Notes under the pieces: model-generated | The model's database searches: none | What the model was told of the DNA's origin: nothing | Seen by the model: the letters and a program-made list of their open reading frames with translations, nothing else | Part shown: positions 1 through 5,519 of the stretch, piece after piece | Layout of the letters: every line of letters begins with the position of its first letter | How positions within the stretch are numbered: position 1 is the first letter of the stretch | Made by a program: the position numbers and the translations under genes | Assembly: GCA_029050415.1 (NCBI GenBank) | Contig: JAIDMU010000121.1 | Span: forward strand, 1-5,519 | Source: Malacoplasma sp. | Lineage (GTDB): Bacteria > Bacillota_I > Bacilli_A > Mycoplasmatales > Mycoplasmoidaceae | Direction: 5' to 3' | Length of the DNA stretch: 5,519 nucleotides

Positions 1-1
1 T

Positions 2-550
2 TTTTATATTGAAATATTTTTTAAATTTTTACTTGAAAATTTAGATAAAAAATTAACTATTGATTTCATTAAAAAAAATATTTCTAAATCAACAAAAATG
101 AAAATAAAAAATTCTAAAATATTTTGAAAGTACATTAATTTGCTATTAGATTTATATATTTTAGTTCCAGTAAATACAATTTCTACAAATTCAAAAAGTC
201 TTCGAGTACAATCTAAATTTGTTTGTGTTGATCATATGCTTTTTGGAGCAATAAAAGACTTAAAAAATAAATATTTTTTAATAGGAAGAAATATATTTAT
301 TAATGAATTTTTAAAAAGAAATTTAAAGGTATTTACTATTGAAAAAGAAGGTGAAGAAATTGGAATATCAGCAACTTTATTTAATGGTAAAAAAATAATC
401 ATTAGTTATTCACAAACACATGATGAAGAAATTTTAAAAACAGTTATAGGTGCTCAAAAAGATGACTATAATTTAATTCATTTTAAAAGAAATGCAACTC
501 AAAAAGAATTATTAGAAATTATTGAAAAAGGCATTAAAAATCCAAAGTAA
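2..550 (+). CDS. C-terminal part of a putative DUF4143-type AAA ATP-binding protein (5' end outside window)
   Basis: The frame is open from the left edge to TAA at 548-550, giving 182 visible residues. TGA at 125-127 is read as Trp (fragment residue 42), so the apparent TTG start at 140 is not the real start. The order of elements resembles the C-terminal half of COG1373-like ATPases: a helical stretch ending in 'FWKYINLLLDLYILVPV' (compare the family's winged-helix 'YLedaglif.v'), then 'SKFVCVDHMLFGAI' (compare 'pKvYfvDtgl..al'), then 'LIGRNIFINEFLKRNLKVF' (compare 'lG.llEn.v..eLlrrg..V'), and a final beta-rich part ending near residue 175. The AAA part with its Walker motifs would lie upstream and cannot be checked. 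The putative nuclease-like core looks degenerate: 'GEEIGISA' stands where 'GkEiDfv' is usual. The family match is from memory of its pattern, so the assignment is tentative; a lineage-specific hypothetical protein is the alternative. Confidence 0.55.
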
Positions 551-568
551 AAACTACTTTGGATTTTT
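536..568. terminator. Bidirectional intrinsic terminator between convergent genes
   Basis: Positions 536-549 and 555-568 form a perfect 14-bp inverted repeat (core TCCAAAGTA / TACTTTGGA) around the 5-base loop AAAAC. The T-run at 564-569 serves the plus-strand gene. The A-run at 536-540 gives a U-run for minus-strand transcripts arriving from rarA, whose stop is 22 bases before the stem. The left arm contains the last codons of the plus-strand gene and the first two bases of its TAA stop codon, so the hairpin starts inside the coding sequence. Confidence 0.88.
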
Positions 569-590
569 TAATTACAATCAAACTATTTAA

Positions 591-1811
591 CTAATTTTGC
601 TTTTTTATTTTTTCTCAATATTGCTTATATTTAATTTCATTCATACTATATTCTAAAGGTTTATAAAATTTTTTATTTTTTATTTCATTAGGCAAATACT
701 GCTGATTAACATAAGAAAAAATATAATCGTGTGGATACTTATATCCTTTTACACCGAGCTGAACTGAACTTTTATAATTGTTGTCTCTCAAATGCATAGG
801 AGGTGCATAAGTTGCATTTGATAAAGAACTTAAAGACTCATTAATTGCTAAATATGCTGAATTAGATTTTGGACTTAAGCATAATTCAATTACAATCACA
901 GACAACGGTAATCTTGCTTCAGGTAAACCAAGTGCTTCACTTGCTTGAATTGCTGCATGAACTTTGGGACCCATATTTGAGTTGGCTAATCCAATATCTT
1001 CATATGTCACTGCATAAAGTCTACGGTAAATAGAAGTTAAATCACCACTTTCTAATAATTGACTTAAATAATAAATAGCAGCATCTGGATTACTACCTCT
1101 AATTGACTTATGCAAAGCAGATAATAAATCATAATGATTAGTGGCTCTTCTATCAATCAAAGAATTAGAGACTTTACCTAATTCTTTTAAAATTATTTCA
1201 TCATCACAATCATGGTAGTAATTTAAAATGATTTCTAAGTAGAAAAAGATTTGTCGAAAATCTGATTTTGAAATCTCAACAATAGCTTCTACAATTCGAT
1301 TAGATATATTTATTTTTTTATTTTCTAAATATTTAATTAATTCATTTTTTAAAATTACTGGATTGATATTATCAATTTTGTATAAAAGCATTCTACTTCT
1401 AATTGCAGGATTAACCTTAAAAAAAGGATTTTCTGTAGTGGTAGCAAAAACTGTTATCATATTTTTTTCTAAATACATCAATAAAAGATCTTGTTTATCT
1501 TTATTCAATCTATGTATTTCTTCAATAATAATGATGGGTTTTTCTTTTTCTTTTGTTTTTTCTAATATTGAAACTAAATCATTTTTATTATTAGTAGTTG
1601 AATTAAAATAATGAAAGTTTTTATTTAATTTTTTTAAAATGAATTGAATAGAAGCAGATTTGCCAACACCAGGGTTACCAAAAAAAAGAATTGAAAATAA
1701 AACATTATTTTCAATCATTTTTGTTATTATTGAATTTTTTGGAAAGATAATATCTTTACAAATCAATTCATCAAAATTTTCACAAAACAATTTAAATTTA
1801 TCTTTTTTCAT
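591..1811 (-). CDS. rarA: Replication-associated recombination protein RarA (MgsA/WRNIP1 family AAA+ ATPase)
   Basis: The protein has 406 residues, near the family's usual 400-450, if TGA at 615-617 is read as Trp. It then ends WEKIKKQN before TAG at 591-593. RarA is an AAA+ ATPase related to clamp loaders that acts at stalled replication forks with SSB and RecA. Visible motifs are Walker A GNPGVGKS (45-52), a Walker B-like strand IIIIEEIHR (93-101), sensor 1 FATTTENPFF, the arginine-finger segment NPAIRSRM, and the C-terminal tetramerisation-domain signatures RRLYAVTYEDIGLA, LPEARLPL, CLSPKSNSAY, MHLRD and LGVKGYKYPHDY. The N-terminal 'RPxxLdeyiGQ' segment of the family is replaced by diverged sequence, and Walker B has E where D is usual (residue 97). 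The ATG start lies 3 bases after the upstream membrane-protein stop, with no clear Shine-Dalgarno sequence, so expression probably depends on the operon and translational coupling. Confidence 0.95.
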
Positions 1812-1814
1812 TTT

Positions 1815-2528
1815 TTAAAAAGCTTTTATTCTTTTAGAAATATTATCTTGTTTGTGTTTAGCAAATCTTTTCTTTAATTTTGCATTATCTATTTCTCTAT
1901 AATTTTGCTTAACTTCTTTTAAAGAATTTTCTCTTTCTTCAGAAACAAATTTTTTATTTTGTTTATAATAAAAAATCAATAAAACAATTAAAGAGATAAT
2001 CATTAGAATTATTAAGATAGCAGAATTAAATCCAAAATTACCCTGTTCTAAACTATTTGATGAAGGTGAAAAATTTCCAAAAATAAATCCATTTGCAGAA
2101 AAATCAATACACGCAAGAGAATTAGGACCACTATAAGTACTTACAATTATTAAACCAGCAACAACATAAAAAATTCTAATAATAGAATCTACTGCCATAA
2201 TTATATAAATTGGTCCCATTATAGAAATAAAAGTTAGATTGAATTTTTTTCTTCCACCAAAAGATTTTCTATAAGCTAAAATTCAATAATAATAATTAGA
2301 AAAAAAATAAATAGTTGCAAAAAGTTCAACTATAGCAATTATTAGTGAATAATAAAATGTTATTAAATTTAATTCCATAGCAGATTGATTTGTTTTATCA
2401 CTAGCTGTATAAACACCACTCAAAATAAAAACAATCAAACCCATAAATAAAATAAAACCACTAATAACTGAAGATATTCCTAAATAGGAAAGTCAACTAG
2501 TATTGTTTCGATTAATTTTAATTTTCAT
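1815..2528 (-). CDS. Putative four-helix membrane protein with charged C-terminal tail (unrecognised)
   Basis: The protein has 237 residues once two in-frame TGA codons are read as Trp (W12 and W82). A standard-code reading would begin wrongly at the internal Met 104. The ATG at 2526-2528 follows AGGTG at 2537-2541 (minus strand) with an 8-base gap, the best ribosome binding site in this operon. Hydrophobic segments lie at about 13-40, 56-86, 98-130 and 170-188. The third contains polar residues D114 and R118. A Ser/Asn/Gly-rich loop (about 131-168, one Cys at 140) lies between segments 3 and 4 and is probably outside the cell. The last 49 residues are rich in Lys, Arg and Glu and probably cytoplasmic. 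I do not recognise the family and no catalytic motif is visible. It sits 20 bases after rsmI and 3 before rarA, so it is surely co-transcribed with both. Confidence 0.85.
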
Positions 2529-2536
2529 ATTTAATA

Positions 2537-2541
2537 CACCT
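2537..2541 (-). promoter_or_regulatory. Ribosome binding site of the membrane protein gene
   Basis: On the minus strand AGGTG precedes ATG (2528-2526) by 8 bases. It supports Met at 2528 as the start and lies within the 20-base gap after the rsmI stop. It is the clearest Shine-Dalgarno-like site before any start in the window. Confidence 0.6.
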
Positions 2542-2548
2542 ATAAAAA

Positions 2549-3394
2549 TTAAATACAATTTTTTTGCTGTTGTCAAAAATTATATAATAAATTTGCTTTT
2601 AAATCATATTTATATGCAACTATTTTGCATGCAATTTTTTCTTTTTCTCCCTTAGATATTAAAGATTTAATTTCATTTAAAAAATTTAAATAATTTATTT
2701 CTGTAATGTTATTTTTACTTTTATCTTTGTTGTTATCAATCACTATAACAAATTCACCCTTTTCAATTATTTCTATTTTATTAATATCAGCAATAGTAGT
2801 TCTATAAATAGTTTCATTTAATTTTGTTAGTTCTCTAGCAACACATATTCTATTTAAGTTATTAAAATTCTTTTTAATTAAATTTAATGTTTCTTTAATT
2901 CTATGAACAGATTCAAAAATAACTATTGTTTTAAACTCATTTTTTAAATTAAGCAATTCCTTTTCTTTTATATTTTTTTTACTACTTAAAAATCCATAAA
3001 ATAAAGTATTTTTAGTTTGAAATCCAGAAACTATCAAAGAATGCATTAATGAACTTGGACCATTAATAACATTAATATCTCAATTGTTTTTTATAAAATA
3101 ATTTATTAATAAAAAACCAGGATCACTTAACATAGGGTATCCAGCATCACTTAATAAACAATATTTATCTTTCTTAAAATCAAATTTTTTTATAACTTCT
3201 TCTTCATTAATTGTATTTAAAGTATAAAAATTTTTGTTTACTAAAGATATATTCAATAAATTCAATAATTTCTTACTGTTTCTTGTATCTTCACAAAAAA
3301 AATCAGTTAATTCTGAAAAAATAGAAATAGCATAATTGCTAATTTCTTTAATATTTCCAATTGGAGTTGCAACAACAAAAAGTTTTTTATTCAT
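2549..3394 (-). CDS. rsmI: 16S rRNA (cytidine(1402)-2'-O)-methyltransferase RsmI
   Basis: The gene encodes 281 residues, close to the usual 280-290, after reading TGA at 3080-3082 (W105) and 2573-2575 as Trp; it ends WQQQKNCI at TAA. RsmI uses S-adenosylmethionine to methylate the 2'-OH of C1402 in the ribosomal P site. Family signatures are ATPIGNIKEIS (9-19), CEDTRNSKKLL (34-44), LLSDAGYPMLSDPG (80-93), the SAM-site segment VINGPSSLM (109-117), FLSSKK, ESVHRI, ARELTKLNETIYR and KGEFVIVI. A helical C-terminal segment (KGEKEKIACKIVAYKYDL) fits the family's small helix-turn-helix-like tail. The motif usually written as H-x-H-N-E reads NTINE here, so the His residues are missing. It is the first gene of the operon with the membrane protein and rarA. 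No Shine-Dalgarno sequence precedes its ATG. Confidence 0.95.
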
Positions 3395-3439
3395 ATTTAA
3401 AATTTTAGTTTAATATAAACTTATTTAAAATTATAAACT
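3395..3439. promoter_or_regulatory. Divergent promoter region between rsmI and the ferredoxin-NADP reductase gene
   Basis: These 45 bases separate two divergent ATG codons, so both transcription starts must lie in or next to them. For the plus strand, TATAAA at 3414-3419 is a possible -10 box that would give a leader of roughly 15 bases. For the minus strand, TATATT (complement of 3412-3417) or TAAAAT (complement of 3402-3407) are candidates. The boxes overlap, so the two promoters may compete. No convincing -35 is visible; it would fall inside the opposing gene. In sequence this rich in A and T such boxes arise often by chance. Confidence 0.4.
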
Positions 3440-4414
3440 ATGTCAAATTCAGAAAAAAAAATTTATAAAATAGCAATTATTGGTGGTGGAGCTGGTGGTA
3501 TTTTTGCTAGTACAATAGCAAATTATTTTAATATATCAAATATATTACTTGAAAAAAGATCATCACTAGGCGGACAACCTATTGAATTATATCCAAATAA
3601 ATTTATTTATGATTTTCCATGTTTTCCAGAAATAAAATCAAGTGAAGTAATTAAAAAATTAATTGAGCAAAATAATAAATATGAAAATTCAAACATTAAA
3701 ACAAATATTGATATAAAAAATATTTATGAAATAAATTTTCAAAATAATCTTTATTTTTTATTTGAAACAAATCAAGAAGAATTTTTAGCTGAAAAAATAA
3801 TAATTGCAACAGGTAATGGAACATTTAATCCAAGAAAACTAGAAATTAATAATCAAGAAATTATAAGCAAATTAATTAATTATTCAATTGATTTGAACGC
3901 TAGTGTTTACAAAAATAAAAAAATAATAGTTCTAGGTGGTGGTGACTCAGCAGTTGAATGGGCAAACTATTTTGTTGAAGAAAATATAACAAAAGATGTC
4001 ACTATAGTTCACCGAAGAAATAAATATAGATCAAGCTTATTTATGATTGATTCATTAGAGAAAAATAAAATAGTTCAAAAACTTAATTATGAAATAGTTG
4101 CATTTGATGAAGCAAATAAATCAATTACAATTAGTCATAATGAAAATAATCAAAAAGAAATACTAAATTTTGATTGTTTAATTGTTCAATATGGTCAAAT
4201 AGCTAATCCAATAAATATAAAAATATTAAATGATTTAGAAAAAGAAAAAGGAAAATATAAAATAGATATTAACCAAAAAACAAGTCATAAAAATATTTAT
4301 GCTATTGGTGACGCAACTCATTATAATTGCAAACCCAACACAATTATTACAGCATGTGCAGATGCAACTAAAGCAGTATGACATATTGCAAAAAATAAAT
4401 ATGAATCTAATTAA
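3440..4414 (+). CDS. Type 2 ferredoxin/flavodoxin--NADP+ reductase (YumC-like, thioredoxin reductase fold)
   Basis: The protein has 324 residues, with TGA at 4379-4381 read as Trp (W314) and TAA at 4412-4414; W174 is TGG, the only TGG Trp codon I find. Motifs in order are the FAD-binding GGGAGG (15-20), LGGQPIELYP (43-52) followed by YDFPCFP, ATGNGTFNPRKL (123-134), the NADPH-binding LGGGDSAVEWA (165-175) with HRR (191-193), YGQI (251-254) and the second FAD motif IYAIGDA (286-292). 'GGQ..xLYP..xiYD..gfP' and 'G.G.F.PRKL' are typical of FNR2/YumC rather than TrxB, and the CxxC redox pair of thioredoxin reductase is absent. The likely role is electron transfer between NADPH and ferredoxin or flavodoxin, a cytosolic FAD enzyme. 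The C-terminal tail after the last FAD segment is a little shorter than in B. subtilis YumC. It is often annotated loosely as 'thioredoxin reductase'. It stands alone, with no visible Shine-Dalgarno sequence. Confidence 0.88.
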
Positions 4415-4448
4415 TTATTAATTAAAATAAATTTTAAAAAATACAAAT

Positions 4449-4475
4449 AAAAAATCTCCTGTTAGGAGATTTTTT
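4449..4475. terminator. Bidirectional intrinsic terminator between convergent genes
   Basis: Positions 4449-4460 (A-run plus ATCTCCT) pair perfectly with 4464-4475 (AGGAGAT plus T-run) around the loop GTT. The T-run 4471-4476 terminates the reductase gene, whose stop is 34 bases upstream. Read from the minus strand, the A-run at 4449-4453 gives a U-run that can terminate the repeat-protein gene, whose stop is at 4497. Confidence 0.87.
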
Positions 4476-4496
4476 TAATATATTAAATTTATTTAA

Positions 4497-5519
4497 CTAT
4501 TTTGATAAGAATACAAAACCATCAAATTCTACTCTATCAGTTTTACCATCAAGAGTTTTAGATAAAGTTACTCTGAATTTTCAAGGTGAGTATTTATCAC
4601 CACTTCTTGTAGGTTCTGGTTCACTCATTTTAACTACATAGTAATCAGGGAAAGATTCTTGTAAATCTGCTCTTGCGTGTTTAATAATTAATTCACGACA
4701 TTCTCCCATATTTAAAGTTCTATTAGTTGAACCATATTTAATTGTTGTATCAAACACAGTAGTATTAAATATTTTGTTTGAAACTCATGTGTTTGTTGGA
4801 GTTTTACCATTTCAGTTATTTTCAATAAGATTGTTTGCATCTGAAACATTATTAGTTTGTCCAAATCAAGATGAACCATTTCAAGTGTTTGCACTAAAGA
4901 AACTTAGTGGTATTGTTTTATTTTCATTTGTACCATCAGCTCAGAAGAATCCATTCTTAGGTCTAACTTGAGCATTAATTGTATATCTAGTAGCTAAACC
5001 TCTAAATTCATCACTACTAATAGTTCCTAATTCATAAGAAGTAACTTCTACATTAGGGTTGTATCTTGAATAACTTTTAATAAGTTGATCTGGTAAATAT
5101 TTTTGGTAAGCTAAAGCTTCATCATATCAAGCTTGTCTATTAGTAATAAATCTACCAATTGTAAAGTTTGGATTTAAAAACTTATTAATATTACTTCAAT
5201 TTAAGTAATATCCAATTGATCAGTCAAAGTTGCTATTATAAACAATGTCACTATTAAAAGCTTGTGGTAATTGTAATACTTTTTCTCTATTTATAAAGTT
5301 AGAAAATACAACAGTAAGAATAACTTCATTTTTAGTTCCATCAGTTCAAGCATGACCACTAATTGGAACTACTTTAACTTTGAAAGATCAAGTTTTAAAA
5401 TCAGCTGAATTTGTTACATATGAAACTGAAACATTTCTAAATGTATAGTCAGTTGCTGTAGCTACTAAATTTGATAATTGATCTGTTTTAAAAGCATTTG
5501 CTAAATAGTTATTTAAATC
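4497..5519 (-). CDS. C-terminal 340 residues of a repeat-containing, probably surface-exposed protein (start outside window)
   Basis: The frame is open from the right edge to TAG at 4497-4499 only if TGA is Trp; it contains 11 TGA Trp codons and no TGG. I do not recognise the family. The fragment is rich in Asn, Thr, Ser, Tyr and Trp, has alternating polar and hydrophobic residues suggesting beta strands, no membrane segment, and a single Cys (fragment residue 274). These traits fit a mollicute lipoprotein or secreted protein, but the N-terminus with any signal peptide and lipobox lies outside the window, so location is inferred. Three diverged modules can be aligned by eye, with key segments WTDGTKNEV (58-66), WADGTNENK (193-201) and LDGKTDRVE (323-331), about 130 residues apart. 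Codons ending in C (AAC, TAC, TTC, GAC) are commoner than in neighbouring genes, as in highly expressed or differently evolving genes. Confidence 0.85.
4500..4697 (-). repeat. Protein repeat module 3 of the surface-like protein
   Basis: Fragment residues 275-340 hold an amphipathic helix (RELIIKHARADLQESF) followed by beta-rich sequence containing SPWKFRVTLS and DGKTDRVEF. The 'W-x-F-x-V' and 'DGxxxxV' elements match module 1 in order and spacing. It is the most diverged module and ends the protein. Confidence 0.45.
4887..5099 (-). repeat. Protein repeat module 2 of the surface-like protein
   Basis: Fragment residues 141-211 begin with a helical stretch (YLPDQLIKSYSRYN), then NVEVTSY, VRPKNGFFWADGTNEN and IPLSFFSA. 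The order V-x-V-x-SY, then P-x-x-G-x-x-W-x-DGT-x-N, then a strand ending FS parallels module 1. Confidence 0.55.
5286..5489 (-). repeat. Protein repeat module 1 of the surface-like protein
   Basis: Fragment residues 11-78 contain KTDQLSNLVATATDY, then NVSVSY, WSFKVKVVPISGHAWTDGT and ILTVVFSN. It shares DQL, V-x-V-x-SY, V-x-P-x-x-G-x-x-W-x-DGT and the final FS strand with module 2. Further copies may exist upstream, outside the window. Confidence 0.55.

Noticed and set aside
140..550. TTG at 140 as the start of the first gene
   Set aside because: The frame stays open to the window edge when TGA at 125 is Trp, no ribosome binding site precedes the TTG, and the upstream residues fit the same domain.
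1363..1611. Plus-strand open frame of 82 codons
   Set aside because: It lies fully antisense within rarA, whose protein is clearly recognisable; it is a shadow frame.
1815..2219. A 134-residue protein starting at the ATG at 2219
   Set aside because: The frame continues upstream through two TGA (Trp) codons to an ATG with an AGGTG ribosome binding site; the shorter version would cut off two hydrophobic segments.
2573..3394. rsmI appearing as two separate fragments, suggesting a broken gene
   Set aside because: The two parts are in the same frame and joined by one TGA read as Trp (3080-3082); the joined protein has normal length and all family motifs.
4415..4496. A possible small RNA or riboswitch in the gap after the reductase gene
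   Set aside because: The only structure is the terminator hairpin; the rest is unstructured AT-rich sequence.
4712..4894. Minus-strand open frame of 60 codons
   Set aside because: It is out of frame within the repeat-protein gene, which is open for 340 codons when TGA is Trp.
4774..4971. Plus-strand open frame of 65 codons
   Set aside because: It is the antisense shadow of the Trp-rich repeat-protein gene and has no ribosome binding site or recognisable content.

Overview
The window looks like ordinary chromosome of a mollicute (Mycoplasma/Spiroplasma/Mesoplasma type). The DNA is very AT-rich, and every real gene reads through in-frame TGA codons, so TGA encodes Trp (genetic code 4). With TGA read as Trp, six genes tile almost the whole window. 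By my count they use TGA for 18 of 19 tryptophans. Read with the standard code, several genes look truncated or split, and the last one disappears. I cannot name the species; the gene content and codon use fit the Entomoplasmatales / M. mycoides side of the class, which is an inference.

Layout. (1) 2-550 (+): the C-terminal part of a protein resembling the DUF4143 domain of AAA-type 'ATP-binding proteins', ending in a strong hairpin terminator. (2) 591-3394 (-): a tight three-gene operon in the order rsmI (16S rRNA 2'-O-methyltransferase), an unrecognised four-helix membrane protein, and rarA (AAA+ replication/recombination factor). It converges on the first gene at a shared bidirectional terminator. 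(3) 3395-3439: a 45-bp divergent intergenic region that must hold or overlap both promoters; neither start has a visible Shine-Dalgarno sequence. (4) 3440-4414 (+): a type 2 ferredoxin/flavodoxin-NADP+ reductase (thioredoxin-reductase-like fold, no CxxC). (5) 4449-4475: a second bidirectional terminator. (6) 4497-5519 (-): the C-terminal 340 residues of a Trp- and Asn-rich, probably surface-exposed protein built from diverged repeats about 130 residues apart.

Together these are housekeeping functions (ribosome methylation, fork maintenance, flavin electron transfer) next to a probable surface protein gene. No RNA gene, CRISPR array, insertion sequence or integrase is visible. No intergenic stretch exceeds about 85 bases. 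I do not see a clear novel multi-gene system. The most interesting items are the repeat protein, the conserved-looking membrane protein between rsmI and rarA, and the altered Walker B motif of RarA.
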